Part shown: positions 12,905-24,269 of the stretch, piece after piece | How positions within the stretch are numbered: position 1 is the stretch's first letter | Layout: each line of letters opens with the position of its first letter | NCBI GenBank assembly: GCA_963513935.1 | Contig: OY740768.1 | Location: 75,616,877-75,680,876, forward strand | Length of the DNA stretch: 64,000 bases | From: Aphrophora alni | Taxonomy: Eukaryota > Arthropoda > Insecta > Hemiptera > Aphrophoridae | Direction: 5' to 3' | The notes under the pieces: generated by a model | What the model was told of the DNA's origin: nothing | Seen by the model: only the letters and a program-made list of their open reading frames with translations | The model's database searches: none | Program-made: the position numbers and the translations under genes

Positions 12905-13130
12905 TTTTTTGGAAGGAAAAATGGAAAAATCTTTATGACTTTGTCCGGGGACTGAAGGTGGTGGGCGGCCTCCCTACCCCGGTAAAATCAAAACCTTCCA
13001 TCCTCTTCTTCCTCCTCTGCGGGTCCATCTTGCGACATTACTTCGCAGAGAAGAATTAACTATCCCACAGGGTCATCCACCATCCCATCGACCGGTTGGT
13101 CGAACACCGAAACTAGAGCTCTATCTCAGC
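12905..13130 (-). other. 3' region of the R1-like element
   Basis: This is the GC-rich sequence after the end of ORF2 (minus sense). It ends in an adenine-rich stretch on the minus strand at the junction with AT-rich flanking DNA. I see no second ORF. The junction fits LINE 3'-end insertion, but the tail is interrupted by T residues. Confidence 0.6.
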
Positions 13131-16100
13131 TCACCTTAGCTGTTTTTCCTCGTTTGCCCATAATTCTAAGAATGAAACTCTCTATTGCCTTCCATTTTTT
13201 CTCATCCTCTATCATATTAGTCGGGGAAATAGGTGAACAAAGCTGTGTTGATAGCTCTTCCCTCTCCTGACTCCCCCGCTGCAGTAAAAAATCGCATGCT
13301 CTGCCGTGTCTTCTTCCGCTCCGCAATCAAGACATCTGGGATCTTCTAAATCTATGAAGGTATGCCCGGAAGCTTCCATGCCCTGTTAATGCTTAAATTA
13401 AGAAAAAGCTCGTTACACCATGTAATCTGTTCATCCATTTTTTTTATATTAGGGATCAGCCTGTAGGTCCAGCGACCAGAATCCTCCTTGTCCCAGCTTT
13501 CCTGCCACCTCCTAAGCAATCTGTCTCTTGCACCTCTTTTTATTTGAGACCCTGTTCTTTATCCATTTCCTTCCTCATCATACGTCTCTCTCCTTTCCAC
13601 CGCCAGCAAGTCGATAGGGGGTATTCCGGCCACCACCAATACCGCAGCTTGTGAGACTGTGTTGTATCCTGCAGTGATTCTAAGTACCACCTGTCTTTGT
13701 ACTGAGAGCAGCCTTCTTTTATTAATTTGCTTCCCCAGCGCTTTGACCCAGGCAGGTGCTGCGTACAGTATTATTGAATGCATTACGCTGGCATATAACC
13801 TTCTCTTTTTCTCTCTCGGCCCTCCCACATTTGGCAGCAAACGCGAAAGATTCCCTGCCACCCTTGCAGCTTTGGTGGCTACCTTCTTCAAATGTGGTCC
13901 AAAAGACAGACCCCGGTCACTTCTACACCAAGATACGTCAACTGAGTCTTCCATTCTACCCGCACGCCATTAATGATGAGTCTAGGAGTCCTATATTTCC
14001 TTCTTCGAGTTACCAAGATTGCTTCTGTCTTTTCTACCGCCATTTGCAGGCCTCTGCTGTTTAGCCATTTACCTACAGTAGACATGCTTCTTGACATCCT
14101 ATACTCAAGGACATGTTCCTCAAGGGCTTCAACGATTATGATAGTATCGTCCGCGAATCCTATCACTTTAACTCCCTCTGATAGCTGGGTTTCCAACATG
14201 TCATCGTATACAATCTTCCAGAAGAAAGGCCCTAAACGGGATCCTTGTCATCCTCCCTTCAATGACCCATCCTTCACCCTCGTAGATTATCTTTCTCTGA
14301 TAAAGGTAATCTTCTATAATCCTTCTCAAGTATAGTGGAACATTCTTTTCCCGCAGGGATTTCAGTACATCTTGCCATCTCAGGGAATTGAACGCATTTT
14401 TAATATCTATGGTGATCATTGCACAAAAACCTTTTCTTACGATACCCTTATCTCTTGCTTCCATTGCCATCCTTAAAGCCTCTCTTATAGCGTCCACTGT
14501 TGACACCCCATATTGGAAACCAAATTGGTTCCTCGAAAAGCCCCCAGTGGACTTCACGTGAGCCTCCAGCCGTCTAAGCACCAAACCCTCCAGAACTTTC
14601 CCCATCGTGTCCAGTAGACAAATTGGGCGGTAGGACGATGTCTTGTCTAAGGGCTTGTCTCCTTTCCTTATCAGGATTAGCTTTTGTTTCTTCCAAGGGT
14701 CCGGAAATATACCGTTTTCAAGACAGTTGTTGAATAATTCCAGCATCTTGTCTGGATAATCCTCAATAATCCTCCTGAGCAACTCGTTAGGGATCCCATC
14801 TTGACCGGGTGATTTACCGTTTTTGAGGCGTCGACCTTCTGTCCTCAGTTCCTCCACTTGGAAACTTTCTTCGTTCTTAAGTTCCATCTTTGCAGGGCGC
14901 TTTACCGGATGGACTTGGCCCCTGGGGTATAGGTCATTGATTATTTCTTTGACCCAGACTTCGTCATTCAGTAGCGGGTTTTTCTTATTTCTCCCCAGCT
15001 TCCTACATACCAGCTTGTAAGGGAACCCCCACGAGTCGTTCTCTACTTCCTCTAGGAGTTCACGCCATTTGCTGATTTTACTCTTCTTGATGCCCTTCTT
15101 AAAGATCTGTCAGGTCTCTCTGTATTTTCCTATCAAAACCTGATTCCCTTTAGATCTCGTCGCCAATCTCTGCGCCTTTAGGCACTCCATCCTTAGGGTG
15201 GCAATTTCATCCGTCCACCAGTATTTAGCCCTGTGATTGGACGCATTCTTTCTTCGTTTAGGCATACACTTGTTACAAGCTTTTACCAGCTGATTTGTAA
15301 CCCGCTTTACCTGATTCTCAGTAGCCAATACTAAGCTACTCTTCTTAAAGAGATCGAGAATTTTCATCTCCTCTAGAGCTTCTCTATAAGCTACAAGATC
15401 CTTCTTCTTAGCGTTCCAAGATATGAAGGGTCTGTGGTTCTTAACTACCTCCCGTTCCACTCCGTTCCCGCCCAGCTGAAAGAAGATGTGGGAATGATCG
15501 CTTAGCGTCTCGTCCTCTGCAACACTCCAGTCCCAGACTCTCCTAGCCACCCTCTGACTGGCTACTGTCAGGTCTATTATAGATTTTGCATTTCCTCTTA
15601 CGAATGTTGGTCGATCACCTACGTTAAGTACCACCAAATCTAGACGCGCTAGACACTCTTCTACTAATTTTCCTCTCCAGTCATGGCGTACTTCACCCCA
15701 AGTAGGGTATTTATCGTTAAAGTTCCCGCCAATAATTACTTCACCACCGTTTTTTCTTACACTGCTCTCAAGGTTAAACAACTCCTCTTCAAACGTCTTT
15801 CTATCATCGTTCGGCGAGAATTAACAGCTGTATAATTCCACCTCTCCGGTAAAGATCGAGACGAAACCACTGTTGGTCTCAACTGTCCTCGTAGCTTGAA
15901 TTGCAGAGTTGACAAGCATTATGGCAGCCTTGCCCTTGCCATCTTGATACCACTCTGCCGTATCCACCGCTGTCTGTAAGCACAAATCTTGGGCTATTCT
16001 TCCTTTCCTCAGATTTACCTGTAGGATTGAAGTTCCTTTCTTCTGCCCTGTCTTGGTGTTACCTTGCCGTGCTGTCATTGTCCTTGCTTGGCTACTTTTG

Positions 16101-16160
16101 ATGCTAAGGATCCCGAAAAACTTTGCAACCTCCTGAACCTGGAATGTGCCCCTGGGCTCC
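13130..16160 (-). pseudogene. ORF2 of R1-like element: endonuclease, reverse transcriptase, CCHC finger
   Basis: The N-terminal apurinic-like endonuclease shows ILQVNLRKGR (motif I Asn), ELYSC-stop-FSPND, GGNFNDKYPTWG, IDLTVAS and LSDHS. Between QDLCLQTA and the WYQDGKGKAAI block, relatives have about 15-20 more residues including a catalytic Glu, so that part seems deleted. GGNFN stands where relatives have GGDFN. The reverse transcriptase follows: LKNGKSPGQDGIPNELL, SSYRPICLLDTMGKVLE, FGFQYGVSTVDAI, MITIDIKNAFNSLRW, LGPFFWKIVYDDML, and the catalytic GFADDTIII (FADD at 14,146-14,157). Then come YLGVEV, LSFGPHLKKVATKA, LLPNVGGPREKKRR and TGHGSFRAYLHRF. A CX2CX8HX4C finger lies at 13,281-13,334. 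In-frame stops lie at 15,821-15,823 (TAA) and 15,110-15,112 (TGA). Frame changes lie near 14,245, 13,940, 13,560 and 13,340. The product would have copied element RNA at a nicked target; this copy cannot. Confidence 0.9.
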
Positions 16161-17540
16161 ATCAGGATATCCTCTTCCTTACAGATAATGCATCTAGGCT
16201 CTTCCTGGCACTGTGATGCTTTGTGCTCTTTATTTCAGCATTTCCAGCACATATCGCTTCTATCCTGGCCTAAGCAATCCCTTCTTACATGTCTGTATTC
16301 TAGCCATCTAAAGCACCTTAAGACCTCTAGTCGACGTCTAATTCTGGCTACAACCCAACCAACTTTGATTCCTCTTTTACCTAGAAGCTCTAACCCTGGT
16401 ATTTCTTCTACTTCGACTATGGTCATACGCTGTCCTCCCGAATTAGGTCCAAGGATGTTTACTTTAGTGACACCAGTAGACTCTTCCCCTAGGTCTCTGC
16501 CGATGGCTTGCTTAACTTCCTGTTCTGTCGTACAGGCGTCGAGATCTAGGATTTCGATTTACAGTTTGGGAGATACGCATCGGACGTCACCGCCTTCACC
16601 AATGGCTGATATTATCGCCGTATGCAGAGCTGCGTGATCCCGACAGTTACCTAATTCTCAGCACACCCCCCTGCAGTGTCTTTCTAACTCCCCGTATCTC
16701 GGTACCAGTGTCTTCTGGTCGCACCTCTTTGCGAATTGTTCCCAGCACCTCCGCATAGGTCTTGCCTTCAACTGGCTTAATTATTAGTGCCTTATTCCTT
16801 GCCCTTACTTCTTTCCTTTCCAGTTTTTTTATCTTTAGGCCGTCGATCCTGTCCTTTCCGGTTTGACTCAACTAATGGAGATTGTGTCGTATTGTCTGCC
16901 ACAGACCTTTTTTTAAGACCCTTTCCTCTTCGAACTACCATGTTCCACCTACCCGCCTCTGTCTCTACTTCTCCCTTCTCCTCTAGTGCACTCATTGTCT
17001 CCCTGCAATGCTCCCCTGCTTCGAAGTTGGTATCGAAGTTCTGGGCCTCTTTCGCGGGGGAAGATTTGTCCTCTCTTTAGGACTGGCCACCATTGGCATA
17101 GATGCCCTTTCTATAAGGCTCCCTAATGCATTCTGTCTTACCATTCTGCAAGCCCGTAGCACTTCTAACCCCTTTTCTATAAATATTAACCCGTTTTTAA
17201 TGGCCATATTTACGTTTTTTTGTTTTCCGGCGGCCAGATTCATGTTTTTTAAAGTGTCTCTAATAACTCGTAGTTGTTCCTCTTCATTCTTGTCCGCCTC
17301 TCTAATTTGTCCTGCCAGCCTTTTCACCTCCTTATCTATAGCAGCTTGTATCTCATCTGCAACTCCACCCTGCGTTTCGTCAAAAACATTCCCCACTAGT
17401 TCTACCTCAGATTCTCTATCATTCCCCTGCGCTTCTTTAGTAGTTTCGCAGTCAATGTCAGCGATAGTATGACTCCTTGGTTTCAAGGGAGATCTCATCA
17501 ACTTGTTTCTTCTTTGAAATGGGTCTACCTCACCCATGGT
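16160..17540 (-). pseudogene. ORF1 (gag-like) of the R1-like element
   Basis: Reading from about 17,537 (an ATG beginning MGEVDPFQRR; an upstream in-frame ATG at 17,708 reads through the presumed leader), the N-terminal part is charged and likely coiled (AAIDKEVKRLAGQIREA...). Next is a basic stretch (PPRKRPRTSIPTSK). After a frame change near 17,000 comes a lysine-rich linker. After another near 16,870 comes the conserved gag segment (LIIKPVEGKTYAEVLGTIRK, TEIRGVRKTLQGGVL). After a third near 16,640 come AALHTAIISAIGEGGDVRCV and VEVEEIPGLELLGKRGI. Two zinc knuckles follow. The first (CFRWLEYRHVRRDC) has Trp in place of its second Cys. The second, at 16,208-16,249, is CX2CX4HX4C with an in-frame TGA (16,235-16,237) inside it. 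A TAA also interrupts at 16,559-16,561. The knuckle frame continues without a shift into ORF2. Confidence 0.85.
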
Positions 17541-17930
17541 GTTTTGGGCCGAAAGGTTAGCCGCTTTTTGTAGAATAACGTGTGTCTGGTCGCCCCCAGA
17601 ATCCATGCGACCGTGCCGGCCACCAAGGCTTCCACCCGATCGGAACCGACGGTGGGATTCGCCTTTACAGGCTGACCCACCTGGGGTATTCTTGTATTTG
17701 AATGACACATCATATCTATTCTTGTTGTTGAAGAAGTCAGAAGTAAGAAAGAAGACACCCTAGCCCTCGAATACTCTAATAGCGTCGGGGTCGAAAGGAA
17801 CAAGAGGTGGTCAATAGAGACATGACAGAAAGACCAAAGAGAAGGGATCTTATCCAAGACTAGTTTAAACAAGATCAGATCCAGCTCGGGCACCCCCGGG
17901 ATTGCCAATCCAGTACCCACAACATGTATG
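17540..17930 (-). other. 5' leader of the R1-like element
   Basis: This is GC-rich sequence upstream of ORF1 (minus sense), ending where the plus strand becomes AT-rich near 17,930. It is probably the 5' UTR, where such elements carry internal promoters. I cannot identify promoter motifs. The exact end and any target duplication could not be set. Confidence 0.5.
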
Positions 17931-17934
17931 ATTA

Positions 17935-18540
17935 TGATGGATACAACTGCGACTAATATGTTAGTGTTTGGTATTGTGGATCTGTTGTGAGAAAGTTAGT
18001 GAATAATTTGTACGTCTTATTTTATTATGTATAAGGTGTAATGAAGATGGTCGTGTATTTAATATGACCAACAACTAAATATTATTAGGAAAATTAATGT
18101 TATTTTATTTTGCTAAAGTGACACATCAGTAACATTTATTTGTTTTATTAAAACTTTACGGGTTTATTTTATGTTGGTGAATACTATTTCACTCATCGTG
18201 GTATCAAATTAAGTTTAAAATTATTAAAACTATCAATTTCAATTCAGGTAAAAGAGCTGTTCTTATTTTGTAGATGGGTTATAAATACGTTATAAGACCA
18301 ACTGTACAACTCCTGATATTTATAACCTTTATTTACTTTCACAGTTTTAACCATGTTAGATTTGACTGTGACTTAGTTTTTGTGTTTGTTTTTTCTCATG
18401 TCACAAAAATATAGCTCAATAATATTTATCATATTTTCGCCATCAAATATTTTGATATCGAACTTTAAAACGGGGAGATGAAGCCATGTCCTGGGTTTTT
18501 ATTTTTATGGCATTATAGCCTATAGCATTATAACGCATAA
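17935..18540. other. AT-rich noncoding stretch
   Basis: There is nothing recognisable between the R1-like element and the mariner fragment. Confidence 0.5.
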
Positions 18541-18547
18541 CTTAAGA

Positions 18548-18740
18548 GTGTGGACAATCTTGGAAGAAATAGTTCCAAAAAATCTCGCCCAAGAGTAGAA
18601 CAACCAAAAAGATGTGTTGTATTCTTGGGAGTTTTTGAAAATTACCCAGATTTAATAAAAAAAGTCTTAACTGGTGATGGTTCATGGTTATGATCTAGAA
18701 ACTAAATTTGAAAACTCGACAAGTAAAAAAATGAATAAAA
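18548..18740 (+). pseudogene. mariner transposase fragment
   Basis: Three frames together read VPKNLAQE-stop-NNQKDV, then ENYPDLIKKVLTGDGSW, then GYDLETKFENST. This is the order of the mariner transposase central region: the VPKNL-xxEQK block, the NDPDFL block, and TGDESW-YDPETK around the first catalytic Asp (GAT near 18,676). Two frame changes and several stops make it dead. Only about 60 residues of a roughly 345-residue family are recognisable, and no terminal inverted repeats were found. Confidence 0.8.
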
Positions 18741-18789
18741 GAAAAATCATATATCTTGTTGAAATAAGGAAGGCGGTTGGGATGGGGGT

Positions 18790-19760
18790 CTTCCTGTCAC
18801 TAATCCTCACGCAGACGCAACTCACGGGCAACTTAACCTGTGACAGTTGTCATTCATTTACTAGAGTTTTTCATATTAGAATGAAAATGTTCCTTTGTGA
18901 ATATTAAAAAAAAATTAAAGGTTTCATTGTATTCTTTGTAACATTGCGTTGAAAATGAATCTATGGTATACTTATGATATTTTTGACTACAGTACTTTAT
19001 ATTTATATATTTATTTTTGGCGTCTGAGAGCTACTTGAAACTATAGTTTGCATTTAATCCAACTATTTCGCGTAGCTGGAAATGTGATACAGCATTAATA
19101 AATTATTATCTAGTCTAGAATACAAAGTAGAAAATATGAGGAAGGATTTTAATAACAAACGCTAAATAACCATTCATCAAAATGCGTGTAATTTTTTATA
19201 ATGTTATTTATCATACAACAACAACTTGACAAAGATTGATGTTATAAATTGTGTGTAAAAAATATATATAATCAATTTATTAAACTAATGTAAAAAGAGA
19301 AGTAAAATCAAAATTGATATCCAACATTGAATTTTTGAATAAAAAATCCTTCTAATACTACGTGATTTAATATAAAATTATAAATGCAAACAGAATTTCT
19401 TTCCCTAAAATACATTCAAAATTCATATCATCTACGTCAAAAAATCAAATAAAAATTAAAAGTCGCAGAACAAAATTTTACAAAAAACGTTTAATTTATA
19501 CTGAAACATATTGTGTAATAAATTACTAAATCATTTAAAACGACGAAGACAACATCAAGAAATTTAAAAAAAAAACAATGAAAACCAATTCATTCACTCA
19601 AAAACATATTACACAGTCGAAGAATACATAAATTTCAATTGTCTGAGCTAAATAGAAATTATTATTATAATTGTTTTTGTTATATAACAGCATTTACAAA
19701 CAGTTTTGTTATCCAATAATGATCTTATATTCATTATTAAAACACTTACAAAGACACACA
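18790..19760. other. AT-rich noncoding stretch
   Basis: A small GC-richer patch lies at 18,772-18,850 with no recognised identity. The rest is low-complexity AT-rich DNA. Confidence 0.5.
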
Positions 19761-19769
19761 TTCTAATTA

Positions 19770-20900
19770 ATCTTTATCACTTTCGCTCTCTTCATCACGA
19801 TTAACTGCTGAACACTTTCATGGTCAAGACCTTCGATTTTCCAGCCGTCTTTAATTACTTTTTCCTAACCTAACGTGAATTTCTCGTCCACTTATTCAAC
19901 TAGTTTCTTCACATGTGTTCTCTCATGTATCCTTTGAGTTAAAACCAGGCCACTCAATTGGGTTATAGTGGCAATGGTGTGGAGGTAGACGGAGCTCGGA
20001 TCCTTTGGTGTCGATTTCATATGTTGGCAAAAGTGGTTTGTGTAGACGAATGAGTTGATACAACTGCGGTTGTCGTAGTTTTCATTGAAAAGGGGTATTT
20101 CGTCTTTTCACCAATTTCTTCATATTTTCTTTCAGTGGCGATGAAGTAGGTGCTTTGTTCTTCTTTCTATTATGGTAGGTCGCATTATCTATTATGATTG
20201 TCAATCCAGGTGGAATTGATGGAAGCAATGAGTTGAAAAACCAGTTTTTTAAAACCACACTGTTCAATTATTCTTCATAGTAAATCTTCGTTAAAAAATA
20301 ATAATAAAAAATATTAATGGTCCTGCATTAAATCAACTACTACTGCATCCTGCATGACAAATAATAAGTTTCTTTCCTTTAGGTTTGCCAAGAGTTAGCT
20401 TCACTGAGTCGTTGGTCCATCCTCTCTTGTTAATGTCATTGTCGTTGATCCAAGTTTTATCTAAAAATTCTGTCTCATTGAAATCAACGTTTTGGATTTT
20501 CTGAGAAACCTACTTTTTGATGTGCAATTGACGGTTTTTCAAAAAGAACCTTTCTGTTGTTAAACAACTTGTATTTAAATCCCAACTTATGTCATATTCT
20601 TCTAAGGGATTCTAACCCACCGTTGAATCCGTTAGGGAATAGACAGTTCTACAAAGAATATACATTTCTTTAAGGCCATAGTATGTAACGATGTGAGCTC
20701 GAATCGCACTCTTGTTGAAATCGTCAAACCTTGTGACTCTTCAATTCCTGTCTCTCTTCTTCTTCCTCGGTGTGCTGAGAGAGAAGTGACCGTGGAGTAG
20801 TCATATTTTCGATAACAAAGTCACAGTTGTCCGCAGTGTTCATGTTCACTTTCATCTTGGCATTTATTCGCTCCACTTTTCTCAAATATTCGTTACATGA
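19770..20900 (-). pseudogene. DDE transposase relic (IS630/Tc1-mariner-like superfamily)
   Basis: Minus-strand fragments line up with a DDE transposase type common in arthropod genomes, whose product cuts and joins transposon ends. In order they are: RQELKSHKV, DDFNKSAIRAHIVTYYGLKE (an N-terminal block), then NETEFLDKTWIND (first catalytic Asp region, 20,430-20,470), KPKGKKLIICHAG, LKNWFFNSLLPSIPPGLTII, IDNATYHN (second Asp at 20,187-20,189), KAPTSSPLKENMKKL, LCQLIRLHKP, ELRLPPHHCHYNPIEW (Glu at 19,953-19,955). All three acidic positions survive, but stops and several frame changes break the gene. The second Asp and the Glu lie about 78 codons apart, longer than the 34-37 typical of Tc1/mariner. 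No terminal repeats were identified. Confidence 0.8.
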
Positions 20901-20904
20901 CTCA

Positions 20905-23900
20905 CCCGTTTTAAAACTTTGGTGGGAGGTAGGGACTCGTCCCTAACCACATTCCTTATTTGAACAAGATATCCATCAAATCAATGATATTTTTTTTTTC
21001 TTTTTTTTTCCCTCGATATTCGAGATATGGTGCATAAGGAATTTATTCCTCGAGGAAAAAGTTAATAGAATTTGCTATCGTGAGAGTTTCTTGAGAGACA
21101 TAGAAAAGAATTGTTTGTGTCCTGCTAGTTATTGTTGACTCATGGATGCTTAACGCACTTTTTGTAAACTAGTATTTCTCCAAAAAGAGCATTTCTGTAG
21201 TACCTTGGTAAACTTACCCCTAAACCTAGTTTATGTATTTATTTTTATGTTAGGTTATTAAATATTTTGAATTACCGCCATTTTAAAACTTGTGATTAAA
21301 TTCACTTGTTGACAGACGGACCAAGATTTTAATGTGATAAATTATGTAACTTAGTTGGAAGAAAACTGAAAAATGTTTAGTGAATCTAGGGAAAACACAC
21401 AAATTTGCCGTAGGGACATACATAACAGTGGGTCAGTCACTTAAGTTAGGGGCTAATAGCCTTGAGTCCCCCAAGCTTTTGGTAACAAATAAATGTAACT
21501 ATTCATCGATAACCTTATACAGGATATATGTAACGGTATTTATGAATACAAATATAAATATCTTACTTAATTAATTTAACGTTTGTAAATAATTACAACT
21601 GTACACATTCCGTCTAAACCGAAATGTCTGTGCAAACTAGTGATAGATGAAGCCTATCCCTTAGTTCAAGTTTAAATCCAAAGTTGAAATGTGTTACCCT
21701 AATTTCCTTAATTATAATTTTGGACATTATTTTGGGTTTTTTATCTATATGATTAAAAAAATTTTATGAAAATCTGCAAGACCAATAACAATTAAATTTT
21801 TAAAACATTACACATTTTTGAATAATTTGTATAATAAATATTAAAACAATGTATTATAAAGACGCTCTCGGTCTACAATTTATGGTGATATAACATTAGA
21901 GTTATAAAAACTCAAGCTATTTTATATAATGTGAAAATTATCGTACTGAAATTTGTTTAAATTTAACTATGTATGTTAACTATTTGTGTTGAAGTCACAC
22001 AATGCAACGGTTTTTTGCCTAAGAAACAAATCTAAATTGTCTTAATTTCAATTACTTTTTAAGACTTAAATACCAATAAACACTAAATAAGTCTCCGAAT
22101 TTCTTTTACTTTGGTTTTAAATATACAATTTATAATATACTGAGACCATAAGGATCAATCATTTAACATATACATTTAATTTATTTGTATAAAACATAAA
22201 ATAAGCATAGGAAACATTTATATTACGGTTTAAAAAAAAACTTTTTTTTTTTCTTTTTTTCTTTTATACTTTTAACAAAGGTCAAATACTAATAAACCAA
22301 AATATAAAGTGTTTTTTAAAAACAAATTATTTCATTTGTATATAAATAAGTTAAATACAAAAACTCGCGCACGTATGTGTTTATGAATCTATTTTTTGTT
22401 CAGATAAATACTTGTACATGAGAAATTTAGAAAACAGTTCAAATTTCACTTTCATTTGTAGTTTGTTTTTTCTTTTACTAGTCGGGTTGTCTTATTCGTA
22501 TGATAATATTTATTACATTTCGGAGCGCACGTTTTATTTATAGTCGGAGCATATTTAAAAATGGAAAATAATTTATTAAAAATCTTGTTAATACATCTAG
22601 GCCTAGATGCGAAGTAATTTGTTTCTAAATTTCATAACGACAGGTCCGTAACTTTGGAACATACTAATAGTCACAAATTTCACTAATTGTTCATAGTGTT
22701 CAATGAAGGACTAATTGTATCTTTTGTATGTGGTATTGCGTGGTTAAAGTGGTATGTTATTAGACAGTTTTTTTTACCATCATAATCTATTCTTAGCGTT
22801 ATCACGTAATAATTTGTGACCTCTGACCTTCGTTATATCCAAGCAAGCTGTGCACAAGTGGTTAGGATTGTCAGTCAAGTAGTATCAATATCAGGGGGGT
22901 CGCCTTGCCACTGCAGTGATCAGTATATCCGGACTGGAGGTGTAGTTATATTAACTTTGCTAAAAACATTCACAACAAAGTACTGTACTAACCTTTCAAC
23001 TGATTGTTGCTTTTCTGATACGAATATTTTACAGAGATTTGAGGCCTGCAAACGTTAAAAAAATAAAAAAGTAAAAATAGAAATCGACCTGGAGACGATG
23101 ATCGGGTACTAAATAAAGATGTTATTTTTATTTATTTATTATATATTTTTAAATAAAAAACTACATGCATTTTACACAACATATTACAGAAGTGAAACTT
23201 ATTAAAAAATATACATACATATAGGCAGGAAACAGGTTAGTTTTGTGAAGTAATTCTTAATAAGTATTCACAATTTATTGAATTATTCTCAATATTTTTG
23301 TTTATTTCGAAGTCTCCATAGATTTATTTTCCAGAAAAGAGACGATTGGTTTATGATAACTAAAGTATGACATGAATGTTTTAAATTTTAATTCATATAA
23401 ATATGTATCAATACACTATATATTGTACTGCTCTATTGAGTGGTGGATGGATACATTGCAATCATTATTCATTTTAAATTTGAATTTACGATAAATCTAT
23501 TAAAGGTTGTGTATTCTCTGAAGCATGATTTACATTAAAATCGCCACTCAAAATGACAGGTATTTGCTCGTTATTAACTACAACATTCGTTATCAGAGAT
23601 ATCATAATGCAGTGTTTAAATTCTTCTTTTAATCAGTTATGAGCACTTCTTATTTGCGTTGAAACGAGTATATGGTATATTTAAGGTAATTAGAGTAGTG
23701 GGGTTCAGCGGTATGTTCAGTCGCATAAATCAAATTTACTCAACTTCAGGTGTTTCATTTCTAAATCTTTTATTGGGGTTTGTGTATTATTGACGTCATC
23801 GATATTGCTATGAATGTATTTGGGTAATCAAGGTTAACAAAATGAAGTATCATTACCAATATTGACTAATACATTTGCTAAATGACAACTTATTTCTAGT

Positions 23901-24135
23901 ATTGATCAAATCAAAATATTCACTTTACGGTGTGAGTAAATTAAGTCAATCATTTCAGCTATTGGTGAAAACAAAATACGCACTTCGCTGAATGAGTTTA
24001 CCAGAATATGTATAAACAAATCTCTCAACTGACTGGTTCATCAATTTCTAGTCCAAACCTCTGAACCTGAAAAACATGAAGTACGCTAAGTATATTCCTT
24101 CAATAACGTAAAGACCCAAAAAGGAGGGATTTTTC
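20905..24135. other. AT-rich noncoding stretch
   Basis: No coding feature was recognised. Homopyrimidine runs lie near 20,988-21,012 and 22,238-22,266. Confidence 0.5.
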
Positions 24136-24139
24136 TAAA

Positions 24140-24265
24140 TTAGACACGTAATTTGGTTAAATTGAGTGTTCATGTTTTCCTCAGTATTTCTTAGCCTCGA
24201 TGATATATCGAGTTTGGTTTTTCCTTATGTAACTTACCTACACAAATATTATTAGTTTGGAATAT
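24140..24265 (+). repeat. Dispersed repeat, partner at 10.75-10.86 kb
   Basis: This is the second copy of the GATGATATATCGA...TTACCTACACAAAT block. The copies are diverged and noncoding. Confidence 0.4.
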
Positions 24266-24269
24266 GATT

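Larger units (their letters stand above)
12900..17930 (-). mobile_element. R1-clade non-LTR retrotransposon, near full length, inactive
   Basis: This block of about 5 kb, clearly richer in GC than its flanks, holds in minus-strand order: a 5' leader, a gag-like ORF1 with zinc knuckles, an ORF2 with endonuclease and reverse transcriptase, a C-terminal CCHC finger, a short 3' region and an A-rich tail (a T/A-rich run at 12,889-12,912 on the plus strand). This order is that of the R1/TRAS/Waldo group of arthropod LINEs. Reading frames are broken by at least four in-frame stops and about six frame changes. I could not find a target site duplication, and the element lies in AT-rich DNA rather than in 28S rDNA, the target of R1 itself. 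It is therefore a relic at an unspecific site, or a relative with another target. Confidence 0.9.

Noticed and set aside
16146..17472. Plus-strand open frames of 97-163 codons over the R1-like element
   Set aside because: They are antisense shadows of ORF1, which carries the conserved gag and zinc-knuckle text on the minus strand.
17525..17920. 131-codon minus-strand open frame upstream of ORF1
   Set aside because: It overlaps the presumed 5' leader, has no known domain and is in another frame than ORF1; treated as leader.
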